From: Devosia psychrophila
Lineage (GTDB): Bacteria > Pseudomonadota > Alphaproteobacteria > Rhizobiales > Devosiaceae
Direction: 5' to 3'
Length of the DNA: 64,000 nucleotides
Assembly: GCF_000971275.1 (NCBI RefSeq)
Contig: NZ_LAPV01000129.1
Span: 1 to 64,000 of the forward strand
Of this stretch, positions 17,443-26,378 are shown piece after piece. The position numbers and the translations under genes are program-made. Numbering within the stretch: the first letter of the stretch is position 1; each line of letters opens with the position of its first letter. The notes under the pieces were generated by a model. It was not told the origin of the DNA. It ran no database searches and saw nothing but the letters and a program-made list of their open reading frames with translations.

Positions 17443-18153
17443 ATGTCGGAAACGCTCAATGTACGGCGCAGCCTTTCCGACGCGGTTTTCGACCGTATCC
17501 AGCGGGCCATCAAATCGGGCGCCTATGGCGTCGATGAGCGCCTGCCCACCGAACATGCCATGGCCGCCGAATTTCAGGTGTCGCGGCCGGTGGTGCGCGA
17601 TGCGCTGCAGCGGCTGCGTGACCAGGGCCTGATCTATTCCCGCCGTGGCGCCGGAAGTTTCGTGCGCGAGCAGGGGCTGCGCGAGCCGCTGGGTTTCGGG
17701 CAGATGGAAAATCTGTCCGACCTGCAGCATTGCTACGATTTTCGCCTGACCATGGAACCGGAAGCGGCGGCGATGGCGGCGGTGCGTCGCTCGCCCGAGG
17801 CGCTGGCCAAGATAAAATCGGCGCTCGGCCTGTTGCGCGACGCCACCAACCGGCAGTCTCACCGCGCCGACGCAGATTTCATGTTTCACCTGAGCATTGC
17901 CCAAGCCTCGACCAACCCGTATTTCGCCACGGCGATGCAGGCGCTGGAAGATCACATCGCCGTCGGCATGCGCTTTCACGGCTTGTCGCTGCGCAGCACC
18001 AGCGATGGATTGCAGCATGTGTTCGTCGAGCACACCGCGGTTTATGAAGCGATTTCAGCCGGCGACGCCGACAGCGCCCGGAGCCTGATGAAAACCCACC
18101 TCACGGGATCGCGTGATCGCTTGTTCGAACCCAAACGACCTATAGGACCATAA
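17443..18153 (+). CDS. GntR-family regulator, FadR/FCD subfamily
   Basis: 236 residues. N-terminal winged helix (AVFDRIQRAIKSGAYG, RLPTEHAMAAEFQVSRPVVR, GLIYSRRGAGSFV) and an all-helical FCD ligand domain from about residue 90, with the metal/ligand-binding Asp and His positions present (ADADFMFHLSIA, VEHTAVYEAI). I use ATG 17443; a TTG at 17437 overlaps the kinase stop. Last gene of the transport/kinase operon, so it most likely senses the imported acid sugar or its phosphate and represses the divergent promoter at 11064-11364. That target is inferred from position and the palindrome there. Confidence 0.9.
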   Translation: MSETLNVRRSLSDAVFDRIQRAIKSGAYGVDERLPTEHAMAAEFQVSRPVVRDALQRLRDQGLIYSRRGAGSFVREQGLREPLGFGQMENLSDLQHCYDFRLTMEPEAAAMAAVRRSPEALAKIKSALGLLRDATNRQSHRADADFMFHLSIAQASTNPYFATAMQALEDHIAVGMRFHGLSLRSTSDGLQHVFVEHTAVYEAISAGDADSARSLMKTHLTGSRDRLFEPKRPIGP

Positions 18154-18366
18154 AGGCCGTGGCACTTGGGTTCCTGACCGCCCGGCGGCCTAACAAACGG
18201 CTATCACCAGATTTTCTGATCGCACGGGATTTCGGGAATAAACTTGCTCTCGACACTCATATCGATAGACTACTAATCCACTAGACATTGTTGATTAAAC
18301 CTCGGCCAGGAGTAGGCTCTTGGCATGCCGGATCCTAAGCGAGATCCCTGCCAAGAGGAACTTGAC

Positions 18367-20013
18367 GTGTCTCTGATCCCATCGAATGCGCTACGGCGCA
18401 AAGTGCAATCGACCTTGGCAGCCGTGCTGCTGACCGGCGTATCGGCCATGGCCGTCGTGGCACAGGAGCGGCCCGTGCAGGGCGGCACGCTGGTCTATCT
18501 GGAACAACAGGCCCACACCAATCTCTATCCGCCCGCTGGTGGCTTCTATCCCAACAGCGGTATCCTGAACCAGATCACCGACAAGCTGACCTGGCAAAAC
18601 CCCGAAACGCTGCAAAACGAACCCTGGATCGCCGAGAGCTGGGAGATCAACGCAGACGCCACCGAATATACCTTCAAGCTCCGCTCAGGCGTGACCTTCT
18701 CGGATGGCACGCCGCTCGACGCAGCGGCCGTGGCCAGGAATTTCGATACGTTTGGGCTTGGCAACAAGGAGCTTGGCTACCCGGTGGCCGAAGCTATCAA
18801 CAATTATGACCACAGCGAAGTGGTCGATGCGCAAACCATCAAGTTCGTGTTCAAGAAGCCGGCTCCCGGCTTCCTGCAGGCCACGTCGGTTATCGGCTCG
18901 GGCATAGTTGCGCCAAGCGTGCTCGACCAGCCCTATGCCGAACTCGGTGATGCGACAAAAATCATCGGTTCGGGCGCCTTTGTCATCGAAAGCGAAGTGC
19001 TGGGGCAAAGCCTCAATCTCAAGGTGCGCGAAGACTATGCCTGGGGCCCGGCCAATGTCGACCACCAGGGCCGCGCTTATCTTGACGCCATTCAGTACAT
19101 CGTGACTCCCGAAGACAGCGTGCGTATCGGCGCATTGCTCGCGGGACAGGCCGACATCATCCGCCAAATCCAGGCCTATGACGAGCCGCAGGTGGAAGCA
19201 CAGAGTTATACAGTGCTCTCGGCCCCGACGCGTGGTGTCAATAATAACGTCTCGTTCCGTCCCGAAAATCCGTTGGTCAGGGACCTTAAGGTGCGCCAGG
19301 CGCTGACGGCTGCGACCAATAGTGCCGAGATCGTCTCGACGCTGTTCTCGTCGCATTATCCGCAGGCTACGTCGGTCATCGCGTCGACAGCCTCGGGTTA
19401 TGTCGATCTTTCCGAGAAGCTGGCCTTCGACCTGGAAAAGGCCAAGGCCCTGCTCGACGAAGCCGGCTGGGTTCCCGGCGCCGATGGCATCCGCGAAAAG
19501 GACGGCGCCAAGCTCGAACTCAATGTATACGAATCGCTGCCCCAACCACAGAACCGCGCCACGCTGCAATTGCTGAGCCAGCAATGGGGTGTGGTTGGCG
19601 TCAAGCTCAACGTGCTCGCCGGCGATAGCGGTAGTGCCGCCACCGACAATCTCGATCCGCTCAAGACCCCGCTGCGTCCCGCAATGGTCGGTCGTGCCGA
19701 TCCCGACGTGATCAAGTCCAACTTCTTCCCGACCAACCGGGACTCCCTGCTGCAAAAGGGCGGTTCCAACGCCAATGCAACCTGGGAAGACCCTGAGCTG
19801 AATGCGCTGCTGCTGTCGATTGCGTCAGAGCCCAACCCGGAAAAGCGAATCGCACTCACTGGCGACGTTCAGGCCTATCTGCTCGACCAGGCCTATGTGA
19901 TCCCGATCTTTGAAGAGCCGCAGGTGTTTGCCAGTGCCCCCTACGTGCATGACGTGAGCTTCGATGCGGTGGCCCGCCCGAGCTTTTACAATACATGGCT
20001 GTCCGCCCGCTAA
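18367..20013 (+). CDS. ABC substrate-binding protein of the KPN_01854 type
   Basis: 548 residues, periplasmic family-5 receptor. Signal peptide KVQSTLAAVLLTGVSAMAVVA cut near QE. Start is GTG 18367 with GAGG eight bases before it; an ATG at 18325 gives a poor leader. QGGTLVYLEQQAHTNLYPP, GGFYPNSGILNQITDKLTW and the neighbourhood match the subfamily first named KPN_01854, found with the LLM monooxygenase and CMD proteins that follow here. It heads a seven-gene operon. The 210-base gap before it holds a likely promoter but no gene. The ligand is unknown; a sulfur- or nitrogen-containing organic compound attacked by the monooxygenase is a guess. Confidence 0.88.
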   Translation: MSLIPSNALRRKVQSTLAAVLLTGVSAMAVVAQERPVQGGTLVYLEQQAHTNLYPPAGGFYPNSGILNQITDKLTWQNPETLQNEPWIAESWEINADATEYTFKLRSGVTFSDGTPLDAAAVARNFDTFGLGNKELGYPVAEAINNYDHSEVVDAQTIKFVFKKPAPGFLQATSVIGSGIVAPSVLDQPYAELGDATKIIGSGAFVIESEVLGQSLNLKVREDYAWGPANVDHQGRAYLDAIQYIVTPEDSVRIGALLAGQADIIRQIQAYDEPQVEAQSYTVLSAPTRGVNNNVSFRPENPLVRDLKVRQALTAATNSAEIVSTLFSSHYPQATSVIASTASGYVDLSEKLAFDLEKAKALLDEAGWVPGADGIREKDGAKLELNVYESLPQPQNRATLQLLSQQWGVVGVKLNVLAGDSGSAATDNLDPLKTPLRPAMVGRADPDVIKSNFFPTNRDSLLQKGGSNANATWEDPELNALLLSIASEPNPEKRIALTGDVQAYLLDQAYVIPIFEEPQVFASAPYVHDVSFDAVARPSFYNTWLSAR

Positions 20014-20084
20014 GGCGCGGCCATCAAGGCTGTCCGGCCCCCTGTGCCGGACAGCCTATTTTCGACAAGACTGGAGCCAGGCAC

Positions 20085-21029
20085 GTGACACGACTTCTCG
20101 TGAGCAGAATAGGGCAGGCGGCCATTGTGCTGCTGCTGGCCTTCACCGCCTCGTTCCTGTTGCTGCAGGCGCTGCCGGGCGATGCCATTCTGATCAAATA
20201 CCAAAACCCCGAAATGGGCCTGACGCCCGAACAGATCGCCGAAATCCGCGTGCTGTATGGCGCCGATGCCCCGATCTGGGTGCAGTATGGCAATACGCTG
20301 TGGAATTTCTTGCAGGGCAGTTTCGGCTATTCGGTGCAGGCCGGCGTGCCGGTCAATCCACTGCTTGCCACCAACCTGCCGCCGACCTTGCGGCTTGCCA
20401 GCCTCGGGCTGGTCGTCGCAGTGATCATCGCGGGCGCACTGGCTTTTGCAGCGACCCTGGCGCCGTTCGCCTGGCTGCGGAACCTGCTGCAATCGCTGCC
20501 GGCGCTGATGATTTCGGTGCCGGTGTTCTGGCTTGGCATCATGCTGATCCAGATTTTCTCGTTTCGCCTGCGCCTCGTGCCGATCATCAACCCGTCGGAA
20601 TTCCAGGCGCTGATCCTGCCGGTCGTGACGCTGTCCCTGCCGATTGCGGCGCCACTGGCGCAGATTCTCATTCGCAGCCTCGATGAAGTGCAGACACAGC
20701 CCTTTGTCAGCGTCGCCCGCGCCAAAGGGGCGAGCCGGGCGTGGGTGCTGTGGCGCCATGTGCTGCGCAATGCGCTGCTGCCGGTTTTGACCATTGCCGG
20801 CGTGCTGTTCGGCGAGTTGCTGGCGGGTGCCGTCGTTACCGAAACGGTGTTTGGCATCAATGGGCTGGGCCGCATTACCGAACAGGCGGTCAGCAATCAG
20901 GATACCGCCGTGCTGCAGGCCATCGTCATCCTCGCCGCCGTGGGTTTCGTGCTCATCAACCTGCTGGTGGATCTGGTGGCGCCGCTGATCGATCCACGTC
21001 TCAACACCCCGATCGGAGCCAGCGCATGA
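20085..21029 (+). CDS. ABC transporter permease, DppB type (second system)
   Basis: 314 residues. Start is GTG 20085 with GGAG eight bases upstream; the frame is open further up but that lies in the receptor tail. Six membrane segments from IGQAAIVLLLAFTASFLLLQ; DppB-type loop with NPEMGLTPEQIAEIRVLYG; EAA loop VSVARAKGASRAWVLWRHVL; end LVAPLIDPRLNTP. A palindrome in the 71-base gap behind the receptor (GTCCGGCCCCCTGTGCCGGAC) probably marks differential mRNA stability. ATGA-coupled to the next permease. Confidence 0.92.
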   Translation: MTRLLVSRIGQAAIVLLLAFTASFLLLQALPGDAILIKYQNPEMGLTPEQIAEIRVLYGADAPIWVQYGNTLWNFLQGSFGYSVQAGVPVNPLLATNLPPTLRLASLGLVVAVIIAGALAFAATLAPFAWLRNLLQSLPALMISVPVFWLGIMLIQIFSFRLRLVPIINPSEFQALILPVVTLSLPIAAPLAQILIRSLDEVQTQPFVSVARAKGASRAWVLWRHVLRNALLPVLTIAGVLFGELLAGAVVTETVFGINGLGRITEQAVSNQDTAVLQAIVILAAVGFVLINLLVDLVAPLIDPRLNTPIGASA

Positions 21030-21874
21030 GCAGTCTCGATCTTTTCACGACGCGCCGACCCGCACTCGGCCTCGGCCGGCTGCGCCAGCTCGATGTGACG
21101 CTGGTGCTGTCGTGGGCCATCATCATCGTCGCGATCGCCTGGGCGGTAGCGCCCGGGGCTTTCACGCCGCATAGCGGTACGGTGGGTATTGCCGGCAATC
21201 AGCTGCGGGCGCCCGATGTCGCCCATTGGCTCGGCACCGACGAAATCGGCCGCGATGTGCTGGCGCGCATTATCTATGGTTCGATCAATTCCCTGTTCGG
21301 CGCGGTGGTGGCCGTGATCGTCGGCTTCGTCGGTGGTACGGCCTTGGGTCTCGTAGCCGGCTCCGTGGGTGGACGGACCGACACGCTGATCATGCGCATC
21401 GTCGATGTGCTGCTCTCGGTGCCGGGCCTGCTGCTGCAGCTTTCGATCATCATCATTCTGGGTTTTGGCACGGTCAATGTCGCCATCGCGGTAGGTGTGA
21501 CGACGGTCGCGAGCTTTGCCCGGCTAATGCGCTCGGAAGTTATCCGGGTGCGACGGGCCGACTATGTCGAGGCAGCGTTTGGCAGCGGCGGACGGTTTGC
21601 AGCGGTGCTGTGGCGACATGTGCTGCCAAATTCGCTGGGCACGGTCATCGCCTTTGCGGCGCTGCAGTTCGGCAGCGCCATCCTCGCCATTTCGACGCTG
21701 GGCTTTCTTGGCTATGGCGCGCCGCCGCCGACGCCGGAATGGGGCCTGCTGATTTCGGAAGGCCGCAAGTACCTGACCGGGGCCTGGTGGCTGACGGCCT
21801 TCCCCGGCATCACCGTCATCCTCATCGTGCTCGCCACCCACCGCATCAGCCAGTCCCTGCGGAGACCGTCATGA
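21026..21874 (+). CDS. ABC transporter permease, DppC type (second system)
   Basis: 282 residues. Starts at ATG 21026, overlapping the partner's stop. LGTDEIGRDVLARIIYGSIN is the diagnostic DppC loop, EAA loop VEAAFGSGGRFAAVLWRHVL, and the conserved APPPTPEWGLLISEGRKY before the last segment. Together with the gene at 20085 it forms the membrane channel of the cassette. Its stop overlaps the ATPase start in ATGA, so the whole block is translationally coupled. Confidence 0.93.
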   Translation: MSSLDLFTTRRPALGLGRLRQLDVTLVLSWAIIIVAIAWAVAPGAFTPHSGTVGIAGNQLRAPDVAHWLGTDEIGRDVLARIIYGSINSLFGAVVAVIVGFVGGTALGLVAGSVGGRTDTLIMRIVDVLLSVPGLLLQLSIIIILGFGTVNVAIAVGVTTVASFARLMRSEVIRVRRADYVEAAFGSGGRFAAVLWRHVLPNSLGTVIAFAALQFGSAILAISTLGFLGYGAPPPTPEWGLLISEGRKYLTGAWWLTAFPGITVILIVLATHRISQSLRRPS

Positions 21875-23523
21875 CCACAATCGCTTTTCCCAATTCCCCA
21901 CCTGTGCTTGCCGTCGAGGGGCTAAGCCTCTCCTATCGGCATGAAACCGGCTGGCGGCGCGTGGTTGAGGATGTGTCCTTCACCGTCGGTGCGGGCGAAG
22001 TCGTGGCGCTGGTCGGTGAATCGGGCTCCGGCAAGACGACGACGGCGCAATCGATCATCGGGCTGTTGCCTGACAACGGCCGGGTCGATGCAGGCAGCGT
22101 GCGGCTCAGCGGCACCGATATCGTCGGCTGGTCGAGCCGGCGCCTCGACGCCATTCGCGGCAGTTCGATCAGCCTCGTGCCGCAGGATCCCGGCAGCTCG
22201 CTTAATCCGGTGCTGACCATCGGTACGCAGGTCGGCGAAATCCTGCGCCTGCATGGCGAACGCGACGGGCGTCTGCGCAAGACGCGGGTGATCGAGCTGC
22301 TGACCCGCGTCGGGCTGAGCGAGCCTGCCTTGCGCTACGACCAGTATCCGCATGAACTTTCGGGCGGCATGAAACAGCGGGTGCTGATCGCTATCGCGGT
22401 GGCGCTGCGGCCGGCACTGATCATTGCCGATGAGCCGACCAGCGCGCTCGACGTTACGGTGCAACGGCGCATCCTCGACCTGATCGACGAACTGCGCAGC
22501 GAATTTGGCACATCGGTGCTGCTGGTGACCCATGATCTGGGCGTCGCCGCCGATCGTGCCGACCGTATCGTAGTGCTCAAGAGCGGACGCATCCAGGAGC
22601 AGGGGCCCGCCGCAAGCTTGCTGGCGCGCCCGAGCAGCGATTATACGCGGCAATTGCTGGCCGATGCACCGTCGCTGGCCCCGGTCAGCCTGCGGCAGGC
22701 CCCGGTCAATGGAGCGCCCAGCATTACGGTGTCGGGTCTGGTGCAGGACTTTTCGGTCGCCGGCAAACCGTTCCGGGCGGTTGACGACGTGTCGTTCACG
22801 GTCGCCGCCGGCACCACGCATGCGCTGGTTGGCGAATCCGGTTCCGGCAAGACCACGACGGCGCGCAGCGTGGTCGGTTTCCAGCGTCCGACTGCCGGCA
22901 AGATAACCATCGGAGGCACCGAGATTTCGGCGCTATCGGGCGAGCCATTGCGCCAGTTCCGGCGCAATGTGCAGCTGGTTTATCAGAACCCTTTCTCCTC
23001 ACTCGATCCGCGCCAGAGCGTTGGGGACATCATTGGTGAGCCGCTGCGCAACTTCGAACCGATCGGCAAGGCGGAGCGCCTCGAGCGGGTCGCGGCAATC
23101 CTGGCCCAGGTTGGCCTGCCAGCCGATACGCAGGGCCGCAGTGCCCGTGCGCTATCGGGTGGGCAGCGCCAACGCGTGGCGATTGCGCGTGCGCTGATCC
23201 TCGAGCCACGCGTGCTGGTGCTCGACGAGGCGGTTTCGGCGCTCGATGTGACGGTACAGGCGCAAATCCTGCGGCTGCTCGATACGTTGCAGCAGCAGTT
23301 GGGGCTGACCTATCTGTTCGTGACCCACGATCTGGCCGTGGTGCGCCAGATTGCCCATACCGTGACCGTGATGCAGGCGGGCCGAGCCGTCGAAAACGGC
23401 GCCGTGGCGGAGGTGTTTACCCGCCCAGAGGCTGCCTACACCCGCGAACTCATCGCCGCCATTCCCTGTCGTCGCCTGCCTCGCAGCGTCCGAACCCTTG
23501 AATATGCCGGAGCTGCAGAATGA
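21871..23523 (+). CDS. Double ABC ATPase of the second system
   Basis: 550 residues with two cassettes: Walker A GESGSGKTTTAQS and GESGSGKTTTARS; signatures LSGGMKQRVLIAIAV and LSGGQRQRVAIARAL; Walker B LIIADEPTSALD and VLVLDEAVSALD. The first has the GGMKQR variant typical of DppD, the second the GGQRQR of DppF. Start ATG 21871 (MTTIAFPNSP) is coupled to the permease; the much longer open frame to 21226 is the wrong frame of that permease. Four bases overlap the monooxygenase start, tying transport to catabolism. Confidence 0.93.
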   Translation: MTTIAFPNSPPVLAVEGLSLSYRHETGWRRVVEDVSFTVGAGEVVALVGESGSGKTTTAQSIIGLLPDNGRVDAGSVRLSGTDIVGWSSRRLDAIRGSSISLVPQDPGSSLNPVLTIGTQVGEILRLHGERDGRLRKTRVIELLTRVGLSEPALRYDQYPHELSGGMKQRVLIAIAVALRPALIIADEPTSALDVTVQRRILDLIDELRSEFGTSVLLVTHDLGVAADRADRIVVLKSGRIQEQGPAASLLARPSSDYTRQLLADAPSLAPVSLRQAPVNGAPSITVSGLVQDFSVAGKPFRAVDDVSFTVAAGTTHALVGESGSGKTTTARSVVGFQRPTAGKITIGGTEISALSGEPLRQFRRNVQLVYQNPFSSLDPRQSVGDIIGEPLRNFEPIGKAERLERVAAILAQVGLPADTQGRSARALSGGQRQRVAIARALILEPRVLVLDEAVSALDVTVQAQILRLLDTLQQQLGLTYLFVTHDLAVVRQIAHTVTVMQAGRAVENGAVAEVFTRPEAAYTRELIAAIPCRRLPRSVRTLEYAGAAE

Positions 23524-24554
23524 CCGATAATCGCAAACGCCTTGGCTTTTTCACGCGCCTGCTGGACGACGTCGGTCCCGCCGAGCGCTATCGTCTCGCC
23601 GCCCAGCAGATCATCAAGGCCGAAGAGCAGGGCTTTGATTCCGCCTGGGTGGCGCAGCATCATTTCAGCCACGATGAAGGCGGCTTGCCGTCGCCCTTCG
23701 TATTCCTCAGCCACGTCGCGGCGCGCACGCACAGCATTCGGCTCGGCACCGGCATTGTGACGTTGCCGCTCGAAGCACCGTTGCGCGTGGCCGAAGACGC
23801 CGCGGTGTTCGATCTGCTGAGTGGCGGCCGGCTGGAACTTGGCGTCGGCAGCGGCGGCACGCCAAGCTCGTTTACCGCCTTCGGGCTCGACAGCGCCCAG
23901 CGCGGCTCGATCCATGGCGCCAATCTGGCGACGGTGCGGGAGGCTCTGGCCGGCGATGACGTGGGCGGCGGCAATCAGCTGTATCCCGAAGGCAAGTCGC
24001 TGTTGAACCGCATCTGGCAGGCCACTTTCTCAGTGGAGGGCGGCCACCGAGCCGGTGCGGCAGGCGATGGCCTGATGCTGTCGCGTACCCAGCCGCGCAG
24101 CAAGGACAATCCGCATGCGACGCTGGCCGAGCTGCAAAATCCGATCATCGATGCCTATCTGGCAGCGCTTCCTTCAGGCGTTGAGCCGCGCATCCTTGCC
24201 TCGCGCACGCTGTTTGTGGCCGATGACCGCGCAACGGCGCTGGAATGGGCCGATATTGGCCTGCGCCGCGTCGCCGGCAAGTTTGCCGCCTCTGGGCATG
24301 TGCTCACCGGCGACCGGTTGGACGACCTGATCCGCAATCTCGATACCCATGTCGGCGATGCGCAGGATGTCATCGCCAGCCTTGCCGAGGATTCAACCCT
24401 CGACCGGGTCAGCGACATCTCGTTCCAGGTGCATTCCGTCGATCCCCCGCATGCGCTGATCCTGCGCTCGCTCGAACTGATCGCCAGCGAGGTCGCTCCG
24501 GCATTGGGCTGGCGCGACAAACCAACCACTCCACGCATCGCTATTGCTCGCTAA
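23520..24554 (+). CDS. LLM-class flavin monooxygenase, KPN_01858 family
   Basis: 344 residues, luciferase-like TIM barrel using FMNH2. Text such as AEEQGFDSAWVAQHHFSHDE, RTHSIRLGTGIVTLPLE, LSGGRLELGVGSGGTPSSF and GDGLMLSRTQPRSKDNP matches the putative FMN-dependent monooxygenase family named after KPN_01858. The reaction is unknown; relatives oxidise C-S or C-N bonds. It overlaps the ATPase gene by four bases and is followed by two AhpD-like genes. The steady company of receptor, permeases, ATPase, monooxygenase and CMD proteins across proteobacteria argues for one uptake-and-oxidation pathway. Confidence 0.9.
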   Translation: MTDNRKRLGFFTRLLDDVGPAERYRLAAQQIIKAEEQGFDSAWVAQHHFSHDEGGLPSPFVFLSHVAARTHSIRLGTGIVTLPLEAPLRVAEDAAVFDLLSGGRLELGVGSGGTPSSFTAFGLDSAQRGSIHGANLATVREALAGDDVGGGNQLYPEGKSLLNRIWQATFSVEGGHRAGAAGDGLMLSRTQPRSKDNPHATLAELQNPIIDAYLAALPSGVEPRILASRTLFVADDRATALEWADIGLRRVAGKFAASGHVLTGDRLDDLIRNLDTHVGDAQDVIASLAEDSTLDRVSDISFQVHSVDPPHALILRSLELIASEVAPALGWRDKPTTPRIAIAR

Positions 24555-24573
24555 TCAACCAGAGGAGCGTCTC

Positions 24574-25242
24574 ATGAGCGCCCAGCATACCGACCTTATC
24601 GACCAGGTTCTGTCCATCACTCCCGGCTCGCGTCTCGACGGATTGCGGCGTCACCGCGAAGTGGCACGGGACAATATCCAGAGCGCCTATCTCGCGCTGT
24701 TCGAGCCAAGGGATGTGACGCAGGTCACCCTGCTCGAACGTCTCGCCGTGGCGAGCTTCGTGGCTGGGCTGCATGGCCAGATCGTTCTTGCCGACCATTA
24801 TGCCCATCGCCTGTCGCTGTCCCAAGGTGGTCCGGTGCTTGCAGCGCTGCTTGCGGCCGAGATCGACGCCGGCGAGGCCAAGGGCCCTTATGGGATCTAT
24901 CCTGCAGGGCCGCTTTCGGCTGAAAACCAGGCCGGACCGCATTACCGGGTGGGTGCTGATAGCCGCAGGCTGATCGGCGCTAAACTCAGCGCGGCGCTCG
25001 AACACGCTCATCTTCTGGTGTTCCGCCCGCGTGACGCCAGCCGCGAAGCGCTGCAGGCCCTGCTTGATGCCGGCTGGAGCACTGCCGCAATCGTGACGCT
25101 GTCGCAGTTGGTGGCCTATCTGGCGTTCCAGGTCCGCATCGTGAGTGGCCTGGCCGCTTTGGCCAGTTCCAGCGAACAACCTGTCGCCGCCAATTCAGAC
25201 GCCACATTTACCGCCGCGCTTGCCGCTGGCGTCAATTCGTGA
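24574..25242 (+). CDS. CMD-domain protein, Avi_7170 family
   Basis: 222 residues from ATG 24574, preceded by GAGGAG. Carboxymuconolactone-decarboxylase-like helical fold: LDGLRRHREVARDNIQSAY, ERLAVASFVAGLHGQ, and the second half RDASREALQALLDAGWSTAAIVTLSQLVAYLAFQVRIV. It lacks the CxxC of true AhpD proteins, as in the Avi_7170 family always found beside the next gene and the monooxygenase. Function unknown; probably a structural or regulatory partner of the Avi_7169-type protein. Confidence 0.88.
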   Translation: MSAQHTDLIDQVLSITPGSRLDGLRRHREVARDNIQSAYLALFEPRDVTQVTLLERLAVASFVAGLHGQIVLADHYAHRLSLSQGGPVLAALLAAEIDAGEAKGPYGIYPAGPLSAENQAGPHYRVGADSRRLIGAKLSAALEHAHLLVFRPRDASREALQALLDAGWSTAAIVTLSQLVAYLAFQVRIVSGLAALASSSEQPVAANSDATFTAALAAGVNS

Positions 25243-25252
25243 GGATCCGTTC

Positions 25253-25858
25253 ATGACCACGACGATTTCCTACCCCGAGAGTGTGCCGCCGGCTGTGTTT
25301 ACCCAGGACGAACTGGCCTGGGCGCCATGGCTTGAGCCATTGACCGAGGCCGATCTCACGGATCGTCACTGGGCGGGTCTGGTCGATGCATCGCGTTCCA
25401 AGTCGCCTTATTTCATGCTGCTGGCGCATGACCCCGAAGTGCTTGAAGCCCGCACCAAGGCCGACAAGGATATCTTCTACAACCCAAATGGCGGCTTGCC
25501 GCGTGCCGAGCGGGAGCTTTCGGCAACCGCGACCTCGCGGCACAATGGCTGCATTTTCTGCGCCTCGGTGCACTCGCGTTTCGCCTCGACCCACTCCAGG
25601 CGCCGCGACGACGTGCAGCGCCTTCTCGAGGACGGTCTCAGCGCCGACCTCGGCCCGCGCTGGAATGCCGTGAAGGACGCGGCAGTCGCCCTGACTGATA
25701 CACCAGCACAGTTCGGCCAGGACGAGATTGTCGCCTTGCGCGCGGCGGGTCTCAATGATTTCGAGATCACCGATGTCATTTCGACCTCGGCCTTCTTCAA
25801 CTGGGCCAACCGCCTGATGCTATCCCTCGGCGAACCGGTCTCGGCAAAAGCCGCATAA
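25253..25858 (+). CDS. Alkylhydroperoxidase (AhpD-like) protein, Avi_7169 family
   Basis: 201 residues from ATG 25253. The redox pair is visible as CIFCASVHSRF, the CxxC plus His arrangement of AhpD-type peroxidases/thiol reductases, within helices ending FFNWANRLMLSLGEP. Family partner of the Avi_7170-type gene 10 bases upstream. It could remove peroxide made by the flavin monooxygenase or reduce a thiol intermediate; this is inference from motif and position. Last gene of the operon that began at 18367. Confidence 0.9.
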   Translation: MTTTISYPESVPPAVFTQDELAWAPWLEPLTEADLTDRHWAGLVDASRSKSPYFMLLAHDPEVLEARTKADKDIFYNPNGGLPRAERELSATATSRHNGCIFCASVHSRFASTHSRRRDDVQRLLEDGLSADLGPRWNAVKDAAVALTDTPAQFGQDEIVALRAAGLNDFEITDVISTSAFFNWANRLMLSLGEPVSAKAA

Positions 25859-25933
25859 TCGAGCGACCGAAGTCAGATCAGTTGGCCCGTTCTCCTGCAG
25901 AGCGGGCCAACTTTTGTTCGGTATTCGTGGTGA

Positions 25934-26320
25934 TCACGATGCGGCTGGTGCAGTGATGTCGCTGGGGTGGAACAGGGAGAGGGGGCGGATTTCGTAGGAG
26001 CCTACGCCCGGGTTGGCTTTGGCGAGGTCTTTGGCGAAGGCGAGGGCGTCGTCGAGGGTGTCGCAATCGGCGAGGTAGAAGCCGAGGAACTGTTCTTTGG
26101 TTTCGGCGAACGGGCCGTCGATGATCAGGGGTTCGCCCGAGGTCTTGCGCAGGGTAGTGGCGGTCGTGGTGGGCTGGAGCCGGACGACGGGGCCGAGCTT
26201 GCCCTTGGCCTTCATGCCGTTCTGAACCACCATGAGGCGGGCCATGCAGGCGTCGTCTTCCTCTTTGGTCCAGTTGGAGACGGCGTTTTCATCGTTGTAG
26301 CAGAGCAGGGCATACAGCAT
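25934..26320 (-). CDS. YciI-family (YCII-related/DGPF) protein
   Basis: 128 residues from ATG 26320 (MLYALLCYND). The family fold of a dimeric alpha-beta barrel shows as PLIIDGPFAETKEQFLGFYL, the DGPF signature, and the catalytic-type His/Asp pair is partly present (D in IDGPF). Members of this DGPF branch are often encoded beside ECF sigma factors, but none is here. Function unknown. Single gene between the monooxygenase cassette and the exporter. Confidence 0.85.
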   Translation of the reverse strand: MLYALLCYNDENAVSNWTKEEDDACMARLMVVQNGMKAKGKLGPVVRLQPTTTATTLRKTSGEPLIIDGPFAETKEQFLGFYLADCDTLDDALAFAKDLAKANPGVGSYEIRPLSLFHPSDITAPAAS

Positions 26321-26378
26321 TTGGGTCAACTCCCGTTTGGGGCGAGTATGCCGCAAAACTGAGTTGAGTGAAGCGGTT

